Shown here piece after piece: positions 7,499 through 14,203 of a DNA stretch of 35,206 nucleotides. The notes under the pieces are model-generated. The model searched no databases and had not been told where the DNA came from. It saw only the letters and a program-made list of their open reading frames with translations. Every line of letters begins with the position of its first letter. Position 1 is the stretch's first letter. The translations under genes and the position numbers were made by a program. This DNA comes from Bacteroidales bacterium. GTDB lineage: Bacteria > Bacteroidota > Bacteroidia > Bacteroidales > UBA932. Where the stretch lies: assembly GCA_004556005.1 (NCBI GenBank), contig SFJA01000009.1, positions 1-35,206 of the forward strand, in the 5' to 3' direction.

Positions 7499-8842
7499 CT
7501 ACATACCTGAGCGTCCGCTGAGACGGCCGGTCTTCATCAGACCGTCGTAGTGACGCATCAGCAAATAACCTTCAACCTGCTGGAGAGTGTCAAGCACAAC
7601 ACCCACGAGAATCAGAAGCGAAGTACCTCCGAAGAAGCTTGCAAACATTTCAGTAATGCCAAGCTTCTGGGCGCCTGCAGGAAGGATTGATATGAGGCCA
7701 AGGAAGATTGCTCCAGGAAGGGTGACTCTTGACATGATGTTATCAAGGTACTCAGCGGTCTTCTTGCCCGGCTTCACACCAGGAATGAACCCATTGTTGC
7801 GCTTCATATCCTCTGACATCATCGTCGGATTGACGGTAACGGCAGTATAGAAATAAGTAAAGACTACAACAAAGATAAAGAACAGGAGATTATACCATAC
7901 TCCGGTTGTGTTGCCCAATGTGGCAGCGAGGCCACGGGTAGCGTCAAAACGTGAGAAGATGACAGGGAAGAGCATCAGTGCCTGTGCGAAGATGATAGGC
8001 ATAACGCCGGCAGCATTGATCTTGAGCGGGATGAACTGGCGGACGCCACCGTACTGGCGGTTTCCGATCACCTGCTTTGCGTACTGTACAGGAACCCTGC
8101 GGACTGCCTGAACAAGCGCGATGGCAGCGATGATGACAAATACCCAGGCTACGAGCTCGATTACGAGGAGGAGGAATCCGCCGCCACCGTTGGTGGTAAG
8201 CTTGTCTCCGATCTCGGCAACGAGAGCGTAAGGCAGACGGGCAACGATACCGATCATAATGATGAGCGATACGCCGTTGCCAATACCGCGGTCGGTAATG
8301 CGCTCACCGAGCCACATTACGAACATCGAACCTCCCATAAGGATTATGGTAGATACGAGGTTAAACACGAAGGTGCTCCAACCGAGGGTCTTGGTAGCGG
8401 TAAACGCAGCCTCAGGAATCTGTCCGTGGAGTGCAGCCATATAAGCCGGACCCTGGATGCAGATGATGAGGATGGTCAGCCACCTTGTCATCTGGTTCAT
8501 CTTCTTGCGGCCGCTCTCACCTTCCATCTGAAGTTTGCGGAAGTAAGGGACAAACACGCCAAGCAGCTGGATGACGATCGATGCCGAAATGTATGGCATC
8601 ACACCCAGTGCAAAGATTGAAGCATTTCCGAATGCTCCGCCGGAGAACATATTCAGCAGGCCGACAAGACCTTCTGAAGCGGTACGGCTGAGATCGGAAC
8701 CCGCAAGAAGGGAAGCATCGATGCCCGGAAGCACCACGAAGCAGCCCAGTCTGTAAACCAGAATGAGCAGACAGGTATATACTATCCTCTTGCGGAGCTC
8801 TTCAATCTTGAAGATGTTCTTGATTGTATCAATGAACCTCAT
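7499..8842 (-). CDS. secY: Protein translocase channel subunit SecY
   Basis: 447-residue core of the SecYEG inner-membrane channel. About ten hydrophobic helices are visible. Characteristic segments are the N-terminal LRKRIVYTCLLILVYRLGCF, the plug-region MFSGGAFGNASIFALG, MPYISASIVIQLL after the first helices, and the cytosolic loops RRVPVQYAK and NGFIPGVKPGK that bind ribosome and SecA. Placed after rplO (4-nt gap) as in nearly all bacterial spc operons. Length is ordinary. Confidence 0.98.
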   Translation of the reverse strand: MRFIDTIKNIFKIEELRKRIVYTCLLILVYRLGCFVVLPGIDASLLAGSDLSRTASEGLVGLLNMFSGGAFGNASIFALGVMPYISASIVIQLLGVFVPYFRKLQMEGESGRKKMNQMTRWLTILIICIQGPAYMAALHGQIPEAAFTATKTLGWSTFVFNLVSTIILMGGSMFVMWLGERITDRGIGNGVSLIIMIGIVARLPYALVAEIGDKLTTNGGGGFLLLVIELVAWVFVIIAAIALVQAVRRVPVQYAKQVIGNRQYGGVRQFIPLKINAAGVMPIIFAQALMLFPVIFSRFDATRGLAATLGNTTGVWYNLLFFIFVVVFTYFYTAVTVNPTMMSEDMKRNNGFIPGVKPGKKTAEYLDNIMSRVTLPGAIFLGLISILPAGAQKLGITEMFASFFGGTSLLILVGVVLDTLQQVEGYLLMRHYDGLMKTGRLSGRSGM

Positions 8843-8846
8843 AGAA

Positions 8847-9296
8847 TTACTCTGTTACGACCGCCTTTCCACCGGCAGCCTCAATTTTTGCAATAGCTGA
8901 CTTTGAGAATGCATCTGCAGTAACGGTAACGGCTGTCTTGATCTCACCGTTTCCGAGAACCTTTACAAGGTCGGTCTTTGATGCAAATCCTGCAGACCTG
9001 ATATCCTGCACGCCGATCTCGTTAACGCCGAGACGGGCAGCAAGTGCCTCGATTGTAGAGACATTGACTGCAAGATACTCTACACGGGTAGGATTCTTGA
9101 AGCCGAACTTAGGCAAACGGCGCTGGATAGGCATCTGACCGCCTTCGAAGCCGATCTTGTGCTCATAACCTGCGCGTGCCTGTGCGCCCTTGGTACCACG
9201 GGTGGAAGTACCGCCCTTGCCGGAACCCTGGCCACGGCCCAATCTTTTGCTGGTATGGGTTGAACCAGCCGCTGGAGTCAAATTGTTAAGTTTCAT
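8847..9296 (-). CDS. rplO: 50S ribosomal protein L15 (uL15)
   Basis: 149-residue large-subunit assembly protein. The Gly/Arg-rich N-terminal extension that penetrates rRNA is clear (KRLGRGQGSGKGGTSTRGTKG), followed by GFEGGQMPIQRRLPKFGF. Starts 14 nt after rpmD, with a strong GGGAGG Shine-Dalgarno sequence, unlike most genes in this window. Confidence 0.98.
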   Translation of the reverse strand: MKLNNLTPAAGSTHTSKRLGRGQGSGKGGTSTRGTKGAQARAGYEHKIGFEGGQMPIQRRLPKFGFKNPTRVEYLAVNVSTIEALAARLGVNEIGVQDIRSAGFASKTDLVKVLGNGEIKTAVTVTADAFSKSAIAKIEAAGGKAVVTE

Positions 9297-9304
9297 CTGT
9301 GAGT

Positions 9305-9310
9305 CCTCCC
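9305..9310 (-). promoter_or_regulatory. Strong Shine-Dalgarno sequence of rplO
   Basis: GGGAGG on the minus strand lies exactly 8 nt before the rplO ATG and directly follows the rpmD TAA stop. Bacteroidota genes usually lack such sites, so this is notable. Confidence 0.8.
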
Positions 9311-9493
9311 TTAGTCAATTACTTCAACTTTGCAGAGGTGAGCGACTTTTGCAAGCTGACCCTCGGTAATCGGGGTCTTTTCAACCTCTACTGTCTGATG
9401 CATGCGGCGGATTCCGAGACAACGAAGGTTTGCCTTCTGACGTGCGGTCTCGCCGTTGCTGCTGATTATCTGTGTGATTCTAAGCTTTGCCAT
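9311..9493 (-). CDS. rpmD: 50S ribosomal protein L30 (uL30)
   Basis: 60-residue large-subunit protein. The family pattern is AKLRITQIIS at the start, then NLRCLGIRRMHQTVEVE and a C-terminal VAHLCKVEVI strand. Lies between rpsE and rplO in standard spc order and has a strong AAGGAGG site 8 nt before its ATG. Confidence 0.97.
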   Translation of the reverse strand: MAKLRITQIISSNGETARQKANLRCLGIRRMHQTVEVEKTPITEGQLAKVAHLCKVEVID

Positions 9494-9501
9494 AATAGTG
9501 T

Positions 9502-9508
9502 CCTCCTT
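9502..9508 (-). promoter_or_regulatory. Strong Shine-Dalgarno sequence of rpmD
   Basis: AAGGAGG on the minus strand, 8 nt before the rpmD ATG, in the short gap after the rpsE stop. Confidence 0.8.
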
Positions 9509-9511
9509 CTG

Positions 9512-10030
9512 TTAGCCGTTAAACACCTTGGACATCGGAACACCACGCAGGCTGGCTACGGTATAGGCGTCGCGCATCTGGGTGAGAGCGGTGATGGTAG
9601 CCTTTACAAGGTTGTGAGGGTTTGATGAACCTCTTGACTTTGCAAGGACGTTCTGCACACCGGCTGACTCAAACACTGCACGCATCGCACCACCGGCCTT
9701 TACACCGGTACCTGGAGCCGCAGGCTTCATGAACACGCGGGAACCGCCGAACTTGGCTTCCTGCTCGTGAGGGATAGTGGTGTTGATGACAGGAATCTTA
9801 ACGAGATTCTTCTTTGCATCCTCAACGCCCTTTGCGATGGCGGCGGTAACTTCGTTAGCCTTTCCGAGACCATAGCCTACAACGCCGTTCTCGTCACCTA
9901 CGACTACGATAGCAGCAAAGCGGAAGTGACGACCACCCTTAGTTACCTTGGTAACTCGCTGGATGGCAACAAGTCTGTCCTTGAGCTCAAGGTCAGATGT
10001 CTTTACTCTTTTAACATTTGTATTTGCCAT
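9512..10030 (-). CDS. rpsE: 30S ribosomal protein S5 (uS5)
   Basis: 172-residue small-subunit protein involved in decoding accuracy and mRNA entry. The N-terminal double-stranded-RNA-binding-like domain has LVAIQRVTKVTKGGRHF and the loop GYGLGKANEV; the C-terminal domain has GSRVFMKPAAPGTGVKAGG and KSRGSSNPHNLVKAT. Sits between rplR and rpmD with short gaps. Ordinary length. Confidence 0.98.
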   Translation of the reverse strand: MANTNVKRVKTSDLELKDRLVAIQRVTKVTKGGRHFRFAAIVVVGDENGVVGYGLGKANEVTAAIAKGVEDAKKNLVKIPVINTTIPHEQEAKFGGSRVFMKPAAPGTGVKAGGAMRAVFESAGVQNVLAKSRGSSNPHNLVKATITALTQMRDAYTVASLRGVPMSKVFNG

Positions 10031-10041
10031 AGTCTTTTCTA

Positions 10042-10404
10042 TTAGAATACGAGGCCGCCTTCACGGGCAGCATCTGCCAAACTTTTAACTCTTCCGTGGA
10101 AAAGATAACCGCCACGGTCAAAACAGATAGCGGTGATTCCCTTTGCCTGGGCGCGCTCTGCGATGGCCTTGCCTACGATGGCTGCAGCCTCGATGCCAGA
10201 CTTGCCCTTGCACTGTGCTGCAAGCTCCTTGTCGTTGGAAGCGGCTGCGCAGAGGGTCTTGCCCTGCAGGTCATCGACAACCTGAACGTAAATCTGCTTG
10301 TTGCTGCGGAACACGACCATACGAGGACGCTCTGCAGTGCCGTTGACGTGCTTGCGGATGCGGTAGTGAATCCTTCTTCTTCTTTCAATTCTACTGAGTG
10401 CCAT
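10042..10404 (-). CDS. rplR: 50S ribosomal protein L18 (uL18)
   Basis: 120-residue 5S rRNA-binding protein. Visible motifs are RRRRIHYRIRKHVNGTAERPR, VFRSNKQIYVQVVDD, and the C-terminal FDRGGYLFHGRVKSLADAAREGGL. Follows rplF closely and has one of the few strong Shine-Dalgarno sites in the window. Confidence 0.98.
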   Translation of the reverse strand: MALSRIERRRRIHYRIRKHVNGTAERPRMVVFRSNKQIYVQVVDDLQGKTLCAAASNDKELAAQCKGKSGIEAAAIVGKAIAERAQAKGITAICFDRGGYLFHGRVKSLADAAREGGLVF

Positions 10405-10412
10405 AATTCTTT

Positions 10413-10418
10413 CCTCCT
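10413..10418 (-). promoter_or_regulatory. Strong Shine-Dalgarno sequence of rplR
   Basis: AGGAGG on the minus strand, exactly 8 nt before the rplR ATG, between the rplF stop and rplR. Confidence 0.8.
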
Positions 10419-10419
10419 A

Positions 10420-10980
10420 TTATTTAGCTGCTGCAGTCTTACCGGCCTTACGACGAAGCTGCTCGCCAACAAACTTGATACCTTTGCCCTTGTAAGGTTC
10501 AGGTGCACGGAATGAACGGATCTTGGCTGCGACCTGGCCCAGGAGCTGCTTGTCACAGCTCTTGAGGACGAGGCGAGGGTTCTCACCCTTGCGAACATCC
10601 GGAACCTCGGCCTTAACCTCGGTAGGGAGCATAAGCTGGATTTCGTGTGAATAACCGAGCGAGAAGGACAGAAGCTGTCCGTTCAGAGCGACACGGTAAC
10701 CCACACCGACAAGCTCCTGCTGTGTAGAGAAACCTTCGGAAACGCCGACTACCATATTGTGCACCAGAGCGCGGTAGAGACCGTGCATTGAGCGGTGACG
10801 AGGCTGGTCTGTCGGACGCTCGAACTTGATCTGATTGTCCTCAACGATGACCTTGATATCAGAATCAATCTTCTGAGAAAGCTCACCGAGAGGTCCTTTA
10901 ACCTTCAGGACGTTGCCATCGCAGAGCTGAACGCTCACTCCGGTCGGAAGGCTTACAGGCAATTTACCAATTCTTGACAT
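10420..10980 (-). CDS. rplF: 50S ribosomal protein L6 (uL6)
   Basis: 186-residue large-subunit protein near the GTPase centre. I start at the ATG giving MSRIGKLPVSLP, the universally conserved N-terminus; the frame stays open a further 13 codons upstream but those overlap the end of rpsH. Two repeated L6 domains are seen, the second ending in the highly conserved RAPEPYKGKGIKF. Lies 23 nt after rpsH. Confidence 0.98.
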   Translation of the reverse strand: MSRIGKLPVSLPTGVSVQLCDGNVLKVKGPLGELSQKIDSDIKVIVEDNQIKFERPTDQPRHRSMHGLYRALVHNMVVGVSEGFSTQQELVGVGYRVALNGQLLSFSLGYSHEIQLMLPTEVKAEVPDVRKGENPRLVLKSCDKQLLGQVAAKIRSFRAPEPYKGKGIKFVGEQLRRKAGKTAAAK

Positions 10981-11003
10981 TTGATGATATAGATGTTTGA
11001 TGA

Positions 11004-11399
11004 TTAATAAACATAGCATATAACCTCACCGCCAACGCCAAGTTCCTTGGCTTCCTTGTCGGTGATCACACCCTTGGAAGTAGAGAGAATGGCGATTCCG
11101 AGTCCGTTGAGGACGCGAGGCATATTCTCCACGTCGGTGTACTTGCGGAGACCCGGGGTAGAAACGCGCTCGATCTTCTTGATAGCGGCCACCTTGGTCT
11201 GCGGATGGTACTTGAGGGCGATTTTGATGGTGTTGTATGGTGCTCCCTCAACCACCTTGTAGCTGAGGATATAGCCTTTCTCGCAGAGGATCTGGGTAAT
11301 TGCGACCTTCATCTTGGAAGACGGGATCTCAACAACCTTCTTTCCGGCCATATAGGCGTTGCGGACTCTGGTGAGATAATCTGCAATTGGATCAGTCAT
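11004..11399 (-). CDS. rpsH: 30S ribosomal protein S8 (uS8)
   Basis: 131-residue central-domain 16S rRNA-binding protein. Conserved parts are MTDPIADYLTRVRNAYMAGK, the middle RVSTPGLRKYTDVENMPRVL and the C-terminal ISTSKGVITDKEAKELGVGGEVICYVY pattern (here GVITDKEAKELGVGGE). In E. coli S8 represses the spc operon by binding near rplE; that cannot be evaluated from this sequence alone. Follows rpsN by about 20 nt. Confidence 0.98.
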   Translation of the reverse strand: MTDPIADYLTRVRNAYMAGKKVVEIPSSKMKVAITQILCEKGYILSYKVVEGAPYNTIKIALKYHPQTKVAAIKKIERVSTPGLRKYTDVENMPRVLNGLGIAILSTSKGVITDKEAKELGVGGEVICYVY

Positions 11400-11418
11400 A
11401 TTCTTTTCTTTTTAATTT

Positions 11419-11688
11419 TTACCAACTTGCCTTCTTTACACCCGGGATGAGACCGTTGCTGGCCATCTCACGGAACTGGATACGGCTGAGGCCGAAGGCT
11501 CTCATATATCCCTTCGGACGTCCGGTAAGGGAGCAACGGTTGTGGAGACGGACTGCGGAAGAATTCTTCGGCAGCTTGTCGAGTGCAGCCCAGTCGCCGG
11601 CCTCCTTGAGGGCCTTTCTCTTTTCTGCATACTTAGCAACCAGTTTCGCGCGCTTTACCTCGCGGGCTTTCATTGATTCTTTTGCCAT
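11419..11688 (-). CDS. rpsN: 30S ribosomal protein S14 (uS14), zinc-free type
   Basis: 89-residue S14 of the longer, cysteine-poor type: MAKESMKAREVKRAKLVAKY at the start and RCSLTGRPKGYMRAFGLSRI near the C-terminus. The CxxC pairs of the short zinc form are absent (only one Cys). Lies between rplE and rpsH in the usual order. Confidence 0.97.
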   Translation of the reverse strand: MAKESMKAREVKRAKLVAKYAEKRKALKEAGDWAALDKLPKNSSAVRLHNRCSLTGRPKGYMRAFGLSRIQFREMASNGLIPGVKKASW

Positions 11689-11694
11689 AGTATA

Positions 11695-12291
11695 TTATTT
11701 GTTATGTTTCTTGAAAGGCAGACCGAATCCGGCAAGAAGTGCGCGGCACTCCTCATCGGTGCGGGCTGTGGTCACGAAAGTAATCTCAAGTCCGTGGATA
11801 CGCGGATTCTTGTCGATGTCAATCTCAGGGAAGATGATCTGCTCCTTGAGACCGAGGGTGTAGTTGCCCTGTCCGTCCATATTCTCGGCGATACCGTTGA
11901 AGTCACGGATACGAGGGAGAGCCACACGGATGAGCTTCTCGAGGAACTCGTACATCTTGACGTCACGAAGGGTAACCTTGGCACCGATCGGCATTCCGCG
12001 ACGGAGCTTGAAGTTTGAGATATCCTTCTTGGAAGTGGTGATCACGGCCTTCTGACCGGTGATGAGAGAAAGCTCTGAAGCTGACTCCTCGACGATCTTC
12101 TTGTCCTGGGTACCTGAACCCACACCTTCATTGAGGGTAATCTTGACGAGACGAGGGCACTGCATTACGGTGCTGTAACCGAACTGTTCCATCAGTTTGC
12201 CGACGATCTCCTCCTTGTATGCCTTCTTGAGGGAAGGAACATAGCTTGCAGGCAATACCTGCTGAGCTGCGGTTTCTTTAACTTTTGCCAT
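11695..12291 (-). CDS. rplE: 50S ribosomal protein L5 (uL5)
   Basis: 198-residue 5S rRNA-binding protein of the central protuberance. Recognisable from LKKAYKEEIVGKLMEQFGY, VVKITLNEGVG-like LVKITLNEGVGSG, TSKKDISNFKLRRGMPIG and GRGNYTLGLKEQIIFPEI-like GQGNYTLGLKEQ. About 15 extra N-terminal residues (MAKVKETAAQQVLPAS) compared with the typical 180-residue form. Starts 2 nt after rplX. Confidence 0.98.
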   Translation of the reverse strand: MAKVKETAAQQVLPASYVPSLKKAYKEEIVGKLMEQFGYSTVMQCPRLVKITLNEGVGSGTQDKKIVEESASELSLITGQKAVITTSKKDISNFKLRRGMPIGAKVTLRDVKMYEFLEKLIRVALPRIRDFNGIAENMDGQGNYTLGLKEQIIFPEIDIDKNPRIHGLEITFVTTARTDEECRALLAGFGLPFKKHNK

Positions 12292-12293
12292 AA

Positions 12294-12611
12294 TTACTTA
12301 ATCTCCTCCCCTGATTTTTTAGCGTAACGGACCTTCTTGTCACCGTCCATCCTGTAACCCACGCGAGTCGGCTTGCCGCTCTTAGGGTCGATGAGCTGGA
12401 GGTTGGAAACGTGAATAGGAGCCTCCTGGCTTACGATGCCGCCCTGAGGATTCTTTGCATTTGGTTTGGTGTGCTTCTTGACGATGTTGACGCCCTCAAC
12501 GATAGCGCGGTCCTTGGATGGATCGACTGAGAGGACCTTGCCTGTCTCGCCCTTGTAGTTGCCGGCATTTACATACACGGTGTCACCTTTCTTAATATGT
12601 AACTTTTTCAT
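12294..12611 (-). CDS. rplX: 50S ribosomal protein L24 (uL24)
   Basis: 105-residue assembly-initiator protein with a KOW motif at the N-terminus (HIKKGDTVYVNAGNYKGETG, residues 5-24 region) and the conserved GVNIVKKHTKPNAKNPQGGI segment. Lies between rplN and rplE with a 12-nt gap upstream. Confidence 0.98.
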   Translation of the reverse strand: MKKLHIKKGDTVYVNAGNYKGETGKVLSVDPSKDRAIVEGVNIVKKHTKPNAKNPQGGIVSQEAPIHVSNLQLIDPKSGKPTRVGYRMDGDKKVRYAKKSGEEIK

Positions 12612-12623
12612 AATTCTTATTAA

Positions 12624-12989
12624 TTAAAGGACCTCCGGTGCCAGTGAAACTATCTTCATGAAATTCTCGCGGAGCTCTCTTGCCACCGGGCCAAAGATAC
12701 GTGTTCCGCGAAGCTCTCCCGCATTGTTGAGGAGCACACAAGCATTGTCGTCGAAACGGATATAGGAACCGTCAGCGCGACGGACCTCTTTCTTGGTGCG
12801 CACTACGACAGCCTTAGATACGGCGCCCTTCTTGACGTCGCCGCCCGGGATGGCGCTCTTTACTGCGACAACGATGGTGTCACCGACAGTCGCATAACGA
12901 TGGTGGGTACCTCCAAGCACGCGGATACAAAGAACTTCCTTTGCACCGCTGTTGTCGGCCACCTGTAAACGTGATTCCTGCTGTATCAT
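12624..12989 (-). CDS. rplN: 50S ribosomal protein L14 (uL14)
   Basis: 121-residue large-subunit protein at the intersubunit bridge B8. MIQQESRLQVADNSGAKEVL at the start and KKGAVSKAVVVRTKKEVRR in the middle are near-universal; it ends LAPEVL. Overlaps nothing and lies 6 nt after rpsQ. Confidence 0.98.
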   Translation of the reverse strand: MIQQESRLQVADNSGAKEVLCIRVLGGTHHRYATVGDTIVVAVKSAIPGGDVKKGAVSKAVVVRTKKEVRRADGSYIRFDDNACVLLNNAGELRGTRIFGPVARELRENFMKIVSLAPEVL

Positions 12990-12995
12990 AATATG

Positions 12996-13250
12996 CTATT
13001 TTGCTTTTTCTACGATATTAACTACTCTCCAGTTCTTGGTCTTGCTCAGAGGACGGGTTTCCATGATGAGGACGGTGTCACCGACTCCGCACTCGTTCTT
13101 CTCGTCGTGGGCAACGAACTTGGTGGTCTTTTTCACGAACTTGCCGTAGAGAGGATGCTTCTCCTTTCTTTCTACCGCAACGACAACGGTCTTGTCCATC
13201 TTGTCGCTGACCACTACGCCTGTTCTTTCCTTACGAAGATTTCTTTCCAT
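12996..13250 (-). CDS. rpsQ: 30S ribosomal protein S17 (uS17)
   Basis: 84-residue OB-fold protein that binds the 5' domain of 16S rRNA. Conserved stretches are LRKERTGVVVSDKMDKTVVV, KHPLYGKFVKKTTKF and the ETRPLSKTKNWRVV end. Follows rpmC by 12 nt. Confidence 0.98.
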   Translation of the reverse strand: MERNLRKERTGVVVSDKMDKTVVVAVERKEKHPLYGKFVKKTTKFVAHDEKNECGVGDTVLIMETRPLSKTKNWRVVNIVEKAK

Positions 13251-13262
13251 AAGACTGCACTT

Positions 13263-13457
13263 TTAGTTTTGTTTTTCTTTTTCAGCAAGGATAGTGATCA
13301 TAAGAGCGATATCCCTTCTGGTCTTTTTGATTTTTGAAGTGTCCTCCAATGGAGAAATCGCGTGATTGATCTTCATTGTGTCGAGATTGCTCTTTTCAAT
13401 CTCAATGCGTTCGCGGAGGTCTGCTACAGACATCTCACGTGCTTCTGCTGCTTTCAT
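13263..13457 (-). CDS. rpmC: 50S ribosomal protein L29 (uL29)
   Basis: 64-residue two-helix protein near the exit tunnel. The pattern MKAAEAREMSVADLRERIE, ending in KIKKTRRDIALMITILAEK, is typical. Lies between rplP and rpsQ; a GGAG sequence precedes the ATG by 8 nt. Confidence 0.96.
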   Translation of the reverse strand: MKAAEAREMSVADLRERIEIEKSNLDTMKINHAISPLEDTSKIKKTRRDIALMITILAEKEKQN

Positions 13458-13474
13458 TTCTCTTTCTCCATTAA

Positions 13475-13894
13475 TTATTCAACGTAATCTCTACGTACGA
13501 CAAACTTTGTCGCAACCGGAAGCTTGTTGGCTCCGAGGCGCATAGCCTCCTTTGCTACTTCAAGCGACACACCTTCAGCCTCGAAGATGATGCGGCCCGG
13601 AGTGATAGGGGCTACGAATGCATACGGATCACCCTTACCTTTACCCATTCGGGTATCGAGAGGCTTCTTGGTGATAGGCTTTACAGGGAATACCCTGATC
13701 CACACCTGTCCCTCACGGTTCATACGACGGGAGATTGCCTGACGGGCAGCCTCAATCTGCTGTGCGGTAAGCCAACAATTCTCGAGGGTCTTGATACCGA
13801 AAGAACCGAAGGCGAGCTGGTTGCCTCTCTGGGCGTTGCCCTTCATACGGTTTTTCTGTTCCCTTCTAAACTTTGTTCTCTTAGGTTGTAACAT
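13475..13894 (-). CDS. rplP: 50S ribosomal protein L16 (uL16); first gene of the separated rear ribosomal block
   Basis: 139-residue large-subunit protein important for A-site tRNA placement. MLQPKRTKFRREQKNRMKGN and the later VFPVKPITKKPLDTRMGKGKG are diagnostic. In nearly all bacteria rplP follows rpsC directly; here rpsC is about 11.5 kb away, and rplP is instead preceded by an intergenic stretch with its own promoter. It therefore begins a separate transcript that covers the rest of the S10 operon and the spc and alpha operons. Confidence 0.98.
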   Translation of the reverse strand: MLQPKRTKFRREQKNRMKGNAQRGNQLAFGSFGIKTLENCWLTAQQIEAARQAISRRMNREGQVWIRVFPVKPITKKPLDTRMGKGKGDPYAFVAPITPGRIIFEAEGVSLEVAKEAMRLGANKLPVATKFVVRRDYVE

Positions 13895-13979
13895 CTCAGT
13901 ATTACTTTAAAATATTAATTGCTACTTAATTCCCTGAAAATCAACCACATACGCGGTAAAGGGCCGATTTATGGGACTG

Positions 13980-14010
13980 CAAATTTACGAAAAAATTCTG
14001 AATTACCATA
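13980..14010 (-). promoter_or_regulatory. Bacteroidota-type promoter for rplP and the spc-alpha transcript
   Basis: TAAATTTG on the minus strand (13987-13980) fits TAnnTTTG exactly; TATG at 14010-14007 is a three-of-four match to the -33 TTTG with 19-bp spacing. The box continues as TTTGCAGTCC, resembling TTTGCAGCCC at the rplC promoter, as if both ribosomal blocks share early transcribed sequence. Leader of about 80 nt. Confidence 0.65.
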
Positions 14011-14176
14011 ACTTTCGCACAAATTTTTGAAATATTTTCGACGCGGAATATTGATAGTCAAGTACCGCAATTACAGCAACTTACTTACTGCGGCAAAAAA
14101 TATTTTCTCACATTTTGGACGCGCGATAAAACGCGAAACCGGAATCGGATTTCTAGCATCTACGGATTATTATTCA

Positions 14177-14184
14177 TATATTTG
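14177..14184 (+). promoter_or_regulatory. Candidate promoter -7 box for the GH2 gene
   Basis: TATATTTG matches TAnnTTTG perfectly and lies 19 bp before the ATG at 14204, giving a leader of about 13 nt. The -33 box is weak (TTTC at 14150-14153, spacing 23). Confidence 0.5.
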
Positions 14185-14203
14185 GATTCCTAAAGAGATT
14201 TTT

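Larger units (their letters stand above)
13895..14203. other. 309-bp divergent intergenic region between rplP and the GH2 gene
   Basis: AT-rich, with no convincing gene. It holds a minus-strand promoter for rplP (13980-14010) and a plus-strand promoter for the GH2 gene (14177-14184). An open plus-strand frame continuing upstream of the GH2 signal peptide from 14027 has no family-like sequence and is not taken as coding. I see no tRNA, repeat or transposon end here. Confidence 0.7.

Noticed and set aside
14027..14203. 59-codon upstream extension of the GH2 reading frame
   Set aside because: The signal peptide begins at ATG 14204 and a -7 promoter box at 14177 lies inside the supposed extension.
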